DNA from: an uncultured Erythrobacter sp.
Lineage (GTDB): Bacteria > Pseudomonadota > Alphaproteobacteria > Sphingomonadales > Sphingomonadaceae
Reading direction: 5' to 3'
NCBI GenBank assembly: GCA_937969505.1
Contig: CALBWA010000009.1
Coordinates: 62,001-126,000, forward strand
DNA: 64,000 nt
Shown: in pieces, positions 37,635 to 48,136 of the stretch
Layout of the letters: each line of letters starts with the position of its first letter
Position numbering within the stretch: position 1 is the stretch's first letter
The notes under the pieces: generated by a model
Told to the model about the DNA's origin: nothing
The model's database searches: none
Seen by the model: the letters and a program-made list of their open reading frames with translations, nothing else
Position numbers and translations under genes: made by a program

Positions 37635-38795
37635 ATGACACGCGCCCTTTTTGCTGCCGATCCCGCCGCCTCGCGCGGCCGTGAATTTCCCTTTGCCGCG
37701 TCCGCCTCACGCGGTCCGCGCAGCGAATTCCAGCGTGACCGCGACCGGATTATCCATTCGATGAGCTTTCGCCGTCTGCGCTCCAAGACGCAGGTGTTTA
37801 TCTCGCCGGAAGGGGACCATTACCGGACCCGCCTCACTCACAGTCTTGAAGTTGCCCAGATCGGCCGCGTGCTGGCGCGCGCTCTGGGGCTGGACGAGGA
37901 TCTGACCGAGGCATTGTGTCTCGCCCATGATCTTGGTCACCCGCCGTTTGGTCATGCTGGCGAGGCCGCTCTGGCCGAGGCGATGGAGCGTCATGGCGGG
38001 TTTGATCACAATGCCCAATCCATGCGCACGGTGATGCGGTTGGAAAGCCCCTATCCGGGGCACGAAGGCCTCAATCTGTCATGGGAATTGCTGGAAGGTC
38101 TGGCCAAGCACAACGGCCCGATTGATGCGCCCAATTGGGCCATGAGCGAGCTTGACGCTGCCTTTCCGCTTGATCTGGGCCAATGGCCATCGATCGAGGC
38201 GCAAGTGGCGGCTGTGGCGGACGATATTGCCTATGACAATCATGATATAGATGATGGATTGCGGGCCGGGTTTCTGACCCTGGATGATCTGATGGAGCTC
38301 GATTTTCTGGCGGATCAATGGCGTGCGGTGGAACAGCGGTTTCCCAATGCGCCGCGTGACCGGCAATTGCGCGAACTGGTGCGCGACCAGATTGGATTGA
38401 TGGTCAATGATGTGATCGAGCACACACGCGCGCTCACAAACGGCATCACCTCGATCGACCAGGTTCGCGATGCAGGGCGCTGTCTGGCCGGATTTTCGCC
38501 CGATATGGCGCAAGCCGAGCGCGGGCTGAAAGCGTTCATGTATGACAAGCTGTATTACCATCCTGAACAAACATCGGCGGCTGGAAAAGCACGCGATGTC
38601 ATCGCCCGCTTGTTCGTCGCTTATTCGCAGGACGCCCAACTGATGCCGGAACAATGGCTGGAAACACTACCGGACAGCGAACCGTTCCGCAGCCGCACCA
38701 TTGCCGACTTTATCGCCGGGATGAGTGACCGCTTTGCAATCGATGCCTGCCGGGCAATCTACGGCGAAGCGCCCAAGGGTCTGGTCAATGTCTGA
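37635..38795 (+). CDS. dgt: Deoxyguanosine triphosphate triphosphohydrolase-like protein
   Basis: The 386-residue HD-domain protein has metal-binding residues in RTRLTHSLEVAQIGR (His69), CLAHDLGHPPFGHAGE (His98-Asp99), and AAVADDIAYDNHDIDDGLR. SEFQRDRDRIIHSMSFRRL is the family N-terminal signature. It hydrolyses dNTPs to deoxynucleosides and triphosphate and may tune the dNTP pool. Its stop overlaps the next gene by eight bases. Confidence 0.93.
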   Translation: MTRALFAADPAASRGREFPFAASASRGPRSEFQRDRDRIIHSMSFRRLRSKTQVFISPEGDHYRTRLTHSLEVAQIGRVLARALGLDEDLTEALCLAHDLGHPPFGHAGEAALAEAMERHGGFDHNAQSMRTVMRLESPYPGHEGLNLSWELLEGLAKHNGPIDAPNWAMSELDAAFPLDLGQWPSIEAQVAAVADDIAYDNHDIDDGLRAGFLTLDDLMELDFLADQWRAVEQRFPNAPRDRQLRELVRDQIGLMVNDVIEHTRALTNGITSIDQVRDAGRCLAGFSPDMAQAERGLKAFMYDKLYYHPEQTSAAGKARDVIARLFVAYSQDAQLMPEQWLETLPDSEPFRSRTIADFIAGMSDRFAIDACRAIYGEAPKGLVNV

Positions 38796-39480
38796 CGTGA
38801 TGCGGATTGCTCTGGTCGGCTCGACCGGGCTGATCGGGCGCGAAATTATCAAGGCATGCATCGGCTGCCCGCAGGTCAGGCTGGTGGGCATTGCCCGGCG
38901 TGAAACCGTGCTTCCTGCCGGGGCCCGGATGGAAATGTTCGTGGCTGAACCGGACAAATGGGACGAAGTGCTCGAAGCGATCAAGCCTGAGGTACTGATT
39001 AACGCTCTGGGCACGACCTGGAAGCGCGCAGGCAAGAATGAAGAGGCGTTCCGCGCTGTCGACCAGCATCTGGTGCTGGACACCGCGAAGGCAGCGGTTC
39101 AGGCCGGGGTCGAGCGAATGGTTTCTGTCAGCGCGATCAACGCCAATGCGAATGCAAAGCTGCTGTATTCACGGGTAAAGGGCGAAACCGAACAGCAACT
39201 GAAGAAAGTGGGCTTCAAGCGGCTTGATATCCTGCAACCCGGTTTGCTGATCGGTAGCCGCGAAAATGATGTTCGTCTGGGCGAAGGGGTGGCCAGTGTG
39301 CTGAGCCCCGTCACCGACTTGCTGCTCAATGGATCCATGCGCAAATATCGGTCAATTTCGGGTCAAATGGTGGCCGAAGGGGCACTGGCGCTGGCATCGC
39401 GCAAGGCGGCAGGCAAATTCACCCATGACAATGACATGATCCGCCGTGCAGCGCGCGACTGGGTTGGGCCTGCGGGCTGA
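38788..39480 (+). CDS. NAD(P)-binding Rossmann-fold protein (HTATIP2/oxidoreductase-like)
   Basis: The 230-residue protein starts MSDVMRIALVGSTGLIGREI, with a GxxGxxG nucleotide loop. INALGTTWKRAGKNEEAFRA, VSVSAINANANAKLLYSRVK (containing the Tyr-type YxxxK), and ILQPGLLIGSRE match the atypical short-chain dehydrogenase group close to CC3/TIP30. The substrate is unknown. The start overlaps the dgt stop and has AAGGGT eight bases upstream; ATG 38800 is an alternative. Confidence 0.85.
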   Translation: MSDVMRIALVGSTGLIGREIIKACIGCPQVRLVGIARRETVLPAGARMEMFVAEPDKWDEVLEAIKPEVLINALGTTWKRAGKNEEAFRAVDQHLVLDTAKAAVQAGVERMVSVSAINANANAKLLYSRVKGETEQQLKKVGFKRLDILQPGLLIGSRENDVRLGEGVASVLSPVTDLLLNGSMRKYRSISGQMVAEGALALASRKAAGKFTHDNDMIRRAARDWVGPAG

Positions 39481-39495
39481 GATGAGGAGACGATA

Positions 39496-39948
39496 ATGAG
39501 CTGGGACACGGTTTTCAGTGCCGCCAATATGCTGGCACTGCTCGCATGGATTGGCCTTGTCTTCCTGCCGCGCAAACCGTTTGTGCTGGCGAGCGCGCTC
39601 TATATCGGGGTGGGCCTGCTGTGCGCGGTCTACACCATTGGCCTGATCGGTCTGATGACCGGCATGCTCAATCCTGGCGGACCGCAAGTGGCGATGGATT
39701 TCGGCAGCATTGAGGGCGTGCGGGGCATTTTCGCCTCTGATGGCGGGATCGTGGTTGGCTGGGTGCATTACCTCGCGTTCGATCTGTTTGTCGGCATCTG
39801 GATTGCGCGTGATGCTGATGCAAAGGGCTTTTCGCGGCTGCTGCAAATACCCATCCTGCTCGCAACTTTGTTTGCGGGTCCATTGGGTTTGGGCATCTGG
39901 CTGCTGCTGCGCGAACCGGCAGCAAGGCGTTCGGGCCGATTTGAATAG
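39496..39948 (+). CDS. ABA4-like family membrane protein (DUF4281)
   Basis: The 150-residue protein has four hydrophobic segments (MLALLAWIGLVFLP, FVLASALYIGVGLLCAVY, VGWVHYLAFDLFVGIWIARD, ILLATLFAGPLGLGIWLLL). The HYLAFDLFVGIWIARDA and GPLGLGIWLLLR stretches match the plant ABA4/DUF4281 family, whose plant member is needed for neoxanthin synthesis. Bacterial members occur widely in carotenoid-producing sphingomonads but have no proven reaction. It lies 15 bases after the upstream Rossmann gene, so it is probably in the same unit. Confidence 0.87.
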   Translation: MSWDTVFSAANMLALLAWIGLVFLPRKPFVLASALYIGVGLLCAVYTIGLIGLMTGMLNPGGPQVAMDFGSIEGVRGIFASDGGIVVGWVHYLAFDLFVGIWIARDADAKGFSRLLQIPILLATLFAGPLGLGIWLLLREPAARRSGRFE

Positions 39949-40020
39949 CGCAAAGCGTTGGACCCACGGGCTGCAAAATGCTTAACCTCTGCACCAAAGA
40001 AAAGCGGAGAGTTTGTATCC

Positions 40021-41583
40021 ATGCCCAAGGGTTCCCATCACGACTTCATCACCTTTGACGACATTCTAAAGTTTTGGGCGGCCGAGCGGCCCAATACCGT
40101 GGCCGTGGAACAGGAAGACAGGGTCACAACCTTTGCCGAAACCGAGCTGTTGACCCGGCAGCTGATCGCATTGTTGCAGGCGCATGGAGTTGGCAAAGGG
40201 GACCGGATCGCTTGGTTGGGCAAGAATTCTGACCGGCATTGCTTGCTGTATATGGCAGCAGCGCGGATGGGCGCGGTGATGGTGCCGATTGGCTGGCGGC
40301 TGGCCCCGCCTGAAATCGCCTATATCCTCAGCGATACCGAAGCAAAGCTGGTGTTCGCTGGCGAAGAATTTGTCGACATGGCGCTACAATTGGCCGGTGA
40401 AATCCCGTCGAAGCCCGGTGTGATCGAAGCGTCGATGGCGGTGCGCGATGCCAGCGCGATGGAGCCCGCAGAATATGAGCCGCCGCACCAGGATGACCCG
40501 GTTCTGCAGCTTTACACCTCGGGCACGACGGGCAACCCCAAGGGGGTGCAATTGTCGAATGCCAATCTGTTCGTCCTGCGCAATCTTGGCAATGAGGCAG
40601 GGGTAGAATGGAACCAGTTCGATCCCGATGATTGTGTATATTTTGCAATGCCTTGCGCCCATATTGGCGGCACAGGATTGATCAATAACTCCATGGCCAA
40701 CGGAGTGCGCTGCCGGATTGATGCCGAGTTCACCCCACTTGGCGCTTTGGAAGCTATTGAAGCAGATGCGACGCATATGTTCATCGTGCCAGCCGCTTTG
40801 CAGATGGTGGTGCAGCATCCCAAGGCATCCGACACCGACTTCAGCAAGTTGAAATATCTGATGTATGGCGCTGCTCCCATGCCGCTGGAGCTGCTGAAGG
40901 AAGCGGTCAAAACCATGCCAAACGCTGGTTTTGTTCAACTGTATGGGATGACCGAGACCACCGGAACTGTCACCGCATTGGCGCCAGAAGATCATTCGAC
41001 CGATGGCAACAAACGGATGCGGTCAGCGGGCAGAGCCGTGCCGGGTGCTGAAATTCAGATCAGAGGAGCTGATAATACAGAGCTTCCGCTGGGAGAAATT
41101 GGCGAAGTTTGCATCAAATCGCCTTCAAACACTGCGGGTTATTGGAAACTTGCCGAAGCAACCGCCAGCACAATCGATGCCGAAGGCTGGGTCCATACGG
41201 GCGACGCGGCAATCATGGACGAAGATGGCTTTGTCTATATCCAGGACCGCATCAAGGACATGATCATCAGCGGAGGGGAGAATGTCTACCCAGCCGAGGT
41301 CGAGAGCGCGATTTATGGCCATCCAGCGATTGCCGAGGTGGCGGTTATTGGTATTCCGAGCGAGAAATGGGGCGAGGAGGTAAAAGCCTGCATCGTGTGC
41401 AAGCCAGGACATGACCTCGATCCGAACGAGGTGATCGCCTATACTCGTGAGCGTGTGGCCGCTTTCAAGGCACCCAAAACCATTGATATTATTCCGGAAA
41501 TGCCGCGTAATGCCTCTGGAAAAATCCTCCGCCGCCAATTGCGCGATCCCTATTGGGAAGGGCAAGAGCGGCAGGTTTCCTGA
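40021..41583 (+). CDS. AMP-forming acyl-CoA synthetase / fatty-acid-CoA ligase
   Basis: The 520-residue member of the ANL superfamily has the ATP P-loop LQLYTSGTTGNPKG, the adenine-binding YGMTETTGTV, GWVHTGDAAIMDEDGFVYI with catalytic Asp, and the hinge DRIKDMIISGGENVYP. The C-terminal catalytic Lys is in RNASGKILRRQL. It activates a carboxylic acid, probably a medium or long-chain fatty acid, to its CoA thioester. GGAG before the ATG at 40021 sets the start. No beta-oxidation genes are adjacent. Confidence 0.92.
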   Translation: MPKGSHHDFITFDDILKFWAAERPNTVAVEQEDRVTTFAETELLTRQLIALLQAHGVGKGDRIAWLGKNSDRHCLLYMAAARMGAVMVPIGWRLAPPEIAYILSDTEAKLVFAGEEFVDMALQLAGEIPSKPGVIEASMAVRDASAMEPAEYEPPHQDDPVLQLYTSGTTGNPKGVQLSNANLFVLRNLGNEAGVEWNQFDPDDCVYFAMPCAHIGGTGLINNSMANGVRCRIDAEFTPLGALEAIEADATHMFIVPAALQMVVQHPKASDTDFSKLKYLMYGAAPMPLELLKEAVKTMPNAGFVQLYGMTETTGTVTALAPEDHSTDGNKRMRSAGRAVPGAEIQIRGADNTELPLGEIGEVCIKSPSNTAGYWKLAEATASTIDAEGWVHTGDAAIMDEDGFVYIQDRIKDMIISGGENVYPAEVESAIYGHPAIAEVAVIGIPSEKWGEEVKACIVCKPGHDLDPNEVIAYTRERVAAFKAPKTIDIIPEMPRNASGKILRRQLRDPYWEGQERQVS

Positions 41584-41595
41584 TACCGGTACTCT

Positions 41596-42189
41596 ATGAT
41601 GAAAAAACATGCGCCAGCCACCCTGCGCAATCAGGACGCCATCGCCGACATTCTGGCGGGCGAATTACCGGCCACGGGCACGGTGCTGGAAATCGCCAGC
41701 GGTACTGGCGAACATGCTGTGTTCTTTGCAGCACGTTTTCCGCAAATACTCTGGCAGCCAAGCGATCCCGACGCCGAAGCGCTTGCCTCAATCGCGGCCT
41801 ATCGGGCCGACTATAGTGGCGATAATTTGGGAGAGCCGGTGATGCTGGATGCCTCCGATCCAGCCCACTGGCCGGTTGATCAGGCCGACGCGATTTTTTG
41901 CTGCAACATGATCCATATCAGCCCGTGGCAGGCCACTGTTGGCTTGTTTGCAGGAAGTTCACGGATCCGCGCTCCGGGAGCGCCGATCATCCTTTATGGC
42001 CCCTATCTGGAAGGTAATGTGCCAACCGCGCCCTCAAATCTGGAGTTCGATCGATCGCTGACAGCTCGCAATCCGGCTTGGGGGCTGCGTAGGCTGGAAG
42101 ACGTTGACCAGTTGGCTAGCGAGTACGGTCTGACAAGAGCCAGTCGCCATGCCATGCCGGCCAACAATCTGATCGTGGTGTACCGTTAA
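41596..42189 (+). CDS. DUF938 SAM-dependent methyltransferase-like protein
   Basis: The 197-residue protein has the AdoMet-binding loop VLEIASGTGEHAVFFAARFP. The DUF938 signature FCCNMIHISPWQATVGLFAG follows, with IILYGPYLEGN and FDRSLTARNPAWGLR downstream. Substrate is unknown. It is 12 bases after the acyl-CoA synthetase, probably cotranscribed, and is followed by a bidirectional terminator. Confidence 0.88.
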   Translation: MMKKHAPATLRNQDAIADILAGELPATGTVLEIASGTGEHAVFFAARFPQILWQPSDPDAEALASIAAYRADYSGDNLGEPVMLDASDPAHWPVDQADAIFCCNMIHISPWQATVGLFAGSSRIRAPGAPIILYGPYLEGNVPTAPSNLEFDRSLTARNPAWGLRRLEDVDQLASEYGLTRASRHAMPANNLIVVYR

Positions 42190-42192
42190 TAC

Positions 42193-42225
42193 AAAAAGGG
42201 CCCGCCACAATGGCGAGCCCCCTTT
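42193..42225. terminator. Bidirectional terminator between DUF938 and entericidin genes
   Basis: AAAGGG and CCGCCA at 42195-42207 pair with TGGCG and CCCCCTTT at 42211-42225, leaving small internal mismatches and a CAA loop. A-run and T-run flank it, so it can end both the plus-strand DUF938 unit and the minus-strand lipoprotein gene. Confidence 0.8.
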
Positions 42226-42247
42226 CCGCTAACCCGAAGGACCTGTC

Positions 42248-42376
42248 TCAGGTTTCTTCGTCAACAGCATCCGCGGCCGAATTGAGGTCATCACCGACAC
42301 CGCGGACGGTGTTGCAGGCAGCGGTCGAGATGGTCATCACGGCCAGGGCAGTTACGAGAACAGTCTTCCGGATCAT
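42248..42376 (-). CDS. Entericidin A/B-like small lipoprotein
   Basis: This 42-residue frame reads MIRKTVLVTALAVMTISTAA followed by Cys21. The lipobox STAAC is followed by NTVRGVGDDLNSAADAVDEE and a final Thr, matching the entericidin (EcnA/B) family pattern of a short lipoprotein with an amphipathic acidic tail. AGAAGGA lies before the ATG. In enterobacteria EcnA and EcnB form an antidote/toxin pair that affects lysis; alphaproteobacterial single copies have no proven role. Confidence 0.85.
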   Translation of the reverse strand: MIRKTVLVTALAVMTISTAACNTVRGVGDDLNSAADAVDEET

Positions 42377-42430
42377 GGCTTTATTCCTTCTGGTGGATGC
42401 ATCTAAAATGCCGCTGGGAACGGATGGTTC

Positions 42431-43348
42431 CTATTCAATGTCAATTAATTGCTCGCGACGATCCGTCTGCGCCAGCCTGCGCTCGCGCCAGGTGATCAGC
42501 AATCCGGCTGCGATAATCAGAGGTGCGCCGATCCACAACATGGCCGATGGCGGGGTGGCAAAGATCACCGCGCCATAAACGGTCGCCCATAACAGGGCGG
42601 TGTAATCCATCACGATAATGACTGCAGCCGACCCGAAGCGCAGCGAGGTGGTGAGCAGGATTTGGCCCAGCGCCCCGAATGCGGCCATGGCAAAGATCAC
42701 CAGCCAGGTTTGCATATCATGTCCCGATATTACGAACGGCAGGATCAGCGCCATCAGTGGTGTGGTGATCAGGGTGAACCAGAACACGATGCTCCAAGGG
42801 CTTTCCGACTTGTTCAGATCCTGAATCTGAAAGGATATCAGAGCCACCAGAAAGGCAGCAATCAGACCCACCACAGCACCAATGGGATCAATCGAGGATG
42901 ATCCGCCCGGCTGGGTGACAAGCAACACACCGGCAAAGCCCAGAATAACAGCTCCCCAGCGGAACACGCCGACCTTGTCGCCAAACAGGATCACAGACAG
43001 CATCACCGCGAAAAACGGGGTCGTGAAACTGATCGTGGTGGCCTCTGCCAGGGGGAGCAAAGTCACTGCGCCATAAACGAAGAACATGCCCGTAATGCCC
43101 GTGATCGCTCGGCGAAAATGGGCTGCAAAGCGCGTGGTGCGAGTTTCTGCCAATCGGCCGCCGATCCACAGAATTGCGGTGATGGCGATCAGAGTTAGAG
43201 CCTGGCGCCAGAAAATGAGCTCGGCCAGATGGACCCCCATGGTCCCGGCCAATTTCACCAGCATGGCCATGGTCGCCAGCGTACCTGCTGTCAGCAAGCG
43301 AATGCCGAGCGCCAACATCGGGCGAGGGCGGGCTACCGAACCATCCAT
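42431..43348 (-). CDS. DMT superfamily (EamA) exporter
   Basis: The 305-residue protein has ten predicted membrane helices in two EamA repeats (ELIFWRQALTLIAITAILWI, TGMFFVYGAVTLLPLAEATT, FFAVMLSVILFGDKVGVFRW; second half FGALGQILLTTSLRFGSAAV). The C-terminal helix is followed by a charged cytoplasmic tail (WRERRLAQTDRREQ). Substrate cannot be inferred. GAGG before the ATG at 43348 favours this start over 43384. Confidence 0.88.
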   Translation of the reverse strand: MDGSVARPRPMLALGIRLLTAGTLATMAMLVKLAGTMGVHLAELIFWRQALTLIAITAILWIGGRLAETRTTRFAAHFRRAITGITGMFFVYGAVTLLPLAEATTISFTTPFFAVMLSVILFGDKVGVFRWGAVILGFAGVLLVTQPGGSSSIDPIGAVVGLIAAFLVALISFQIQDLNKSESPWSIVFWFTLITTPLMALILPFVISGHDMQTWLVIFAMAAFGALGQILLTTSLRFGSAAVIIVMDYTALLWATVYGAVIFATPPSAMLWIGAPLIIAAGLLITWRERRLAQTDRREQLIDIE

Positions 43349-43401
43349 GCAGTCCGCCTCTATAGCGACGGGGGAATTGCGCAAGCGGTCAGTGGCTCTA
43401 T

Positions 43402-43650
43402 ATGCCGCGAGCTATGTTTGACGCATTCCACCAGCTGACTTTTGCCAGCGATGCCGAATTGCTGGCGCTGACCGGTGCCGGTTTTCTGGTGGTTGCATGT
43501 CTTGCGCTGGTGATGGAGCAACGCCGCGCCAAACGCGCTCGCATTGAAAGCGTGGGCTGGGTGCCGTGGACCGGCGTGTTTCTGGCATGCGCCGTTATCG
43601 GTGGCGGCATCTTGTCGATGAGCCTGCCAGCCTTGCTCGGCAATGGTTGA
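43402..43650 (+). CDS. Small two-helix membrane protein, unknown function
   Basis: The 82-residue protein has two hydrophobic helices (LLALTGAGFLVVACLALVM and WVPWTGVFLACAVIGGGIL) separated by a basic loop (EQRRAKRARIESVG). It diverges from the DMT exporter and converges with cpaF. I do not recognise a named family. An in-frame ATG at 43414 is an alternative start. Confidence 0.6.
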   Translation: MPRAMFDAFHQLTFASDAELLALTGAGFLVVACLALVMEQRRAKRARIESVGWVPWTGVFLACAVIGGGILSMSLPALLGNG

Positions 43651-43702
43651 ATCGCCGTGTAAGCTGATCAGGCAGCCAAAACCATAGCCATCTACACTGG
43701 GC

Positions 43703-45256
<1,554 letters not shown>

Positions 45257-45360
45257 CCTAAGCCCCCAAAGCGCAAATTACTCAATTGGTGTCTTCACCT
45301 GTATAAGGCGAAAACCTCCTGACGAAGTTTGGTGAATAAATCGGAAACCTTATTATTTTC

Positions 45361-46485
45361 CTAAAGTTTGTGGGGAGTTTGTTGTGCCGGAACCGATAGA
45401 GCGAGAATATCGCTCGCCACTCGGTCCCAGCTGTAATGTCGACTCACTGTATCTCGCGAATTTGCGATGAACGACATACGTTCATCCTGAGACATGGCGG
45501 TGATGCCAGCAATCGCCTCGACCCATGCGTCAGCCACGCCACTGGGCACAAGAAAGCCGGTTTTGCCATCGATAACAGCATCACGCAGGCCCCCATGATT
45601 GGCTGCAAGAACGATACCGCCTGCAGCGGCAGCTTCGACCGCGACCAGGCCGAAGCCTTCGTACTCTCCGTTTTCAAGCTCGATATTCGGCAAAATGACG
45701 CAACAGGCATCCGCATAAATGCGGCGCAAAGCGGGTTGATCTTGCTGGCCGAGAAACTGAACTCGCGGGTGCTGCAGGACAAATTGCTCCGAGGGGTCCC
45801 AGCCGGTGCCGGCGATTTTCAGATGAACATCGGAAGGCAGGCGGTCCAGCACATGCCTGACGAACCAGCCACATCCTTTGCGCGCAACCAGACGCCCGGC
45901 AAAAAGAAGGAAGCGCTCGTCATTCTTTAAATCCGGCAGCGTTTCGGCTCCGTCATCGGACGTAGCCAATGGAATGATCTCGGCAGCTGACCAGCCGGTC
46001 TCTGCCAAAACATCGGCTGTTGCTCGGGAGTTGGCGATGACCGTTGAACGTTTCAGTAATCGCGCACCCAAGCGCAGATATGCTCCGTAAGCACTTCCCT
46101 TGATCCCGCCGCGGCGATGGTACGCTGCATCAGTTCCGTGGGCTGCAATAAAAATGCTTGCGCGAAACCCTGTGGCCTTGAGGAGAAAGCCAATTGGCCA
46201 GATTGCCATATCACCCAGAAGAGCCACTTGCGGTTTAGGTTTCAGCCGAAGCAATTTCCAAAGCGTCACAAATGGGAAGAGCAGCAAAGCAAGAGCATGC
46301 GGAGGCATACCATCGGGTCGTCCGGGTAACGCAATTATATCTACATGAGTTCTTTCGGCCAGCGCTTCGGCCACTTTCATCGACCAGGTTTCCATCCCGC
46401 CCATAGCGGGGGCCCATTTGCGCGTTATCAATGCGATAGAAGGGGCGTTACGACCGGTTTCAGCTTTGGGATCGCGGTAAACCAT
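45361..46485 (-). CDS. Glycosyltransferase family 4 protein
   Basis: The 374-residue GT-B glycosyltransferase has an N-terminal acceptor domain (ITRKWAPAMGGMETWSMKVA). The C-terminal donor domain includes FLLFAGRLVARKGCGWFV and the GT4 E-x7-E motif in EYEGFGLVAVEAAAAGG. Its ATG at 46485 lies one base after the stop of the upstream membrane protein, so it ends a three-gene operon. It probably adds a sugar to a lipid-linked or surface glycan. Confidence 0.9.
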   Translation of the reverse strand: MVYRDPKAETGRNAPSIALITRKWAPAMGGMETWSMKVAEALAERTHVDIIALPGRPDGMPPHALALLLFPFVTLWKLLRLKPKPQVALLGDMAIWPIGFLLKATGFRASIFIAAHGTDAAYHRRGGIKGSAYGAYLRLGARLLKRSTVIANSRATADVLAETGWSAAEIIPLATSDDGAETLPDLKNDERFLLFAGRLVARKGCGWFVRHVLDRLPSDVHLKIAGTGWDPSEQFVLQHPRVQFLGQQDQPALRRIYADACCVILPNIELENGEYEGFGLVAVEAAAAGGIVLAANHGGLRDAVIDGKTGFLVPSGVADAWVEAIAGITAMSQDERMSFIANSRDTVSRHYSWDRVASDILALSVPAQQTPHKL

Positions 46486-46486
46486 A

Positions 46487-48133
46487 TCAGTAATTGGTGA
46501 AAAGCCAGCCATCAGGGAATGGCTCATCCGGGACGGAAAGATTGTCACCCCAGCGCAGGCTCGCGCCACCCTCGCCGATTGGGCCAAGTGTTATTGTTCC
46601 GCGTTCAAGCCGAACAACTTTGCCGGGGCGATAAGCTGTTCCATTGATGGTCACGGGTGATTTTTCTACAGTGTAAAGCCCTGGGATGATGATGCGCTCC
46701 AGCCTCTTTTGGCCAGACGGAGCAAAATTCTTGCCAGCGACGAAAATGCGTCCCCAGTGCTGGATGTAGTTTTCTCTCAATGCCTTGGCATCGCTTGGCA
46801 ACAAAGCCATTTTGTCGTCCGCCTCCGCGTCGAGAAACTCCAATGCGTAGCCGTGCCTGATCAGCATTGGAGCTGGGGGCGATCCCATGGCGTCACGGTA
46901 CATCGCATCGCCATTCGCGCGATAGTTCTCCAGCGCCCAGCCGGATGCAAAATGCGGTATCGCCCTCGGGAAGTCGGGCCGAAATCCATTATCGTCAATG
47001 TAACGAACAGGCTCGGGAAATATCTCCGAAATCCCCGAATGCACCACGCGCTGTTTGGCCGACATGCTGCGATCTTCAGCAAGGCTAAGGATGCCCGCGC
47101 CCAGGACGACGATAACCAATACGCCGCCAACTGAATAGCGCTTGATCAAGGGTGTTGCTCCCCATGCTGCCGCTATTGCGACCGGTGGCAGGATAAATGT
47201 GTAGAAGTATGGATACGCGTTGCGATAAATGATGACCCAGAGCAGCGGTGCCGCAAGACCTATCGCCAGCCATAGGGGATGGTTCGCAGCCGGCTTGCGC
47301 AATTGAATGAACGCAAGGATAATCATGGCGGTGAAGGCCGGCGCCATAGCCAACTGCACTAGCAAATAACCACCATTGGGAAACAGGCCGGCGCTGAACA
47401 TGCGGCGGGCAGAAGCCGTTAGAACATGCGTCACGTCAATGATGGCAGGGCCGGGCACTAGGGCAATAATCAGTATTATCGACAGCAGGCCGCCAAAACC
47501 AATGACCGCCAGCCACAACCAGCGGGTGTGCAGTTTGAAACGCCAAACGAAGACGGCTGCAAGCGCAGGTGCGTACAGGACAGACTTTACTGTCGCAATG
47601 AAAGCTAGCGGGACGAAAAGAGCGGCAACTGCCAAGCCCAGCCACGCCTGTCTTGCTATGACAAGGGCACAGATTGACAGGGTCAGCAGCATTGCAGCAA
47701 TAATGTCTGCTCTGAGCGCAAAACTGTGAAGGAAGACATAGCCAGCACCGAACCAGGCAATGGCTGCCAAGGCGGCTGATAAAGATCCTGCGAAGTGTCT
47801 GGCAGCCAACCAAATTGAAACAGCTGTGATCAAACCGAAGGGCACCAGCAATAATCTAGCCAAAATGACCTGATCGATCGGGTCAGCTACGACATCGGGC
47901 AGCCACTTGAACAGGAACACATGCGGAGTTTGCAACCATTGAACATATTCGCCTCGTCGGCTCGCATGGATCTGGCTGAGATGGAAGAATTCGTCCCAGT
48001 TGATGCTTTTTTGAAAGACCAGCTCAAGCTGCAGAACCAGCAGAATTACGAAGGACGCAGCTATTGCGACTTTGGGAGAATCCAGCAGGGACAGTCGCCC
48101 TCCGGCAGGTCTGAAGTCGGACGGCTGGGCCAT
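46487..48133 (-). CDS. Polytopic membrane glycosyltransferase (GT39/ArnT-like GT-C fold)
   Basis: The 548-residue protein has about ten to eleven transmembrane helices. After the first helix comes QKSINWDEFFHLSQIH, an Asp-Glu motif like the first periplasmic loop of PMT/ArnT GT-C enzymes. A soluble C-terminal domain follows. Such enzymes use polyprenyl-phosphate sugars as donors, and the upstream gene is a candidate source of exactly such a donor. Family assignment is approximate. Confidence 0.75.
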   Translation of the reverse strand: MAQPSDFRPAGGRLSLLDSPKVAIAASFVILLVLQLELVFQKSINWDEFFHLSQIHASRRGEYVQWLQTPHVFLFKWLPDVVADPIDQVILARLLLVPFGLITAVSIWLAARHFAGSLSAALAAIAWFGAGYVFLHSFALRADIIAAMLLTLSICALVIARQAWLGLAVAALFVPLAFIATVKSVLYAPALAAVFVWRFKLHTRWLWLAVIGFGGLLSIILIIALVPGPAIIDVTHVLTASARRMFSAGLFPNGGYLLVQLAMAPAFTAMIILAFIQLRKPAANHPLWLAIGLAAPLLWVIIYRNAYPYFYTFILPPVAIAAAWGATPLIKRYSVGGVLVIVVLGAGILSLAEDRSMSAKQRVVHSGISEIFPEPVRYIDDNGFRPDFPRAIPHFASGWALENYRANGDAMYRDAMGSPPAPMLIRHGYALEFLDAEADDKMALLPSDAKALRENYIQHWGRIFVAGKNFAPSGQKRLERIIIPGLYTVEKSPVTINGTAYRPGKVVRLERGTITLGPIGEGGASLRWGDNLSVPDEPFPDGWLFTNY

Positions 48134-48136
48134 GGA

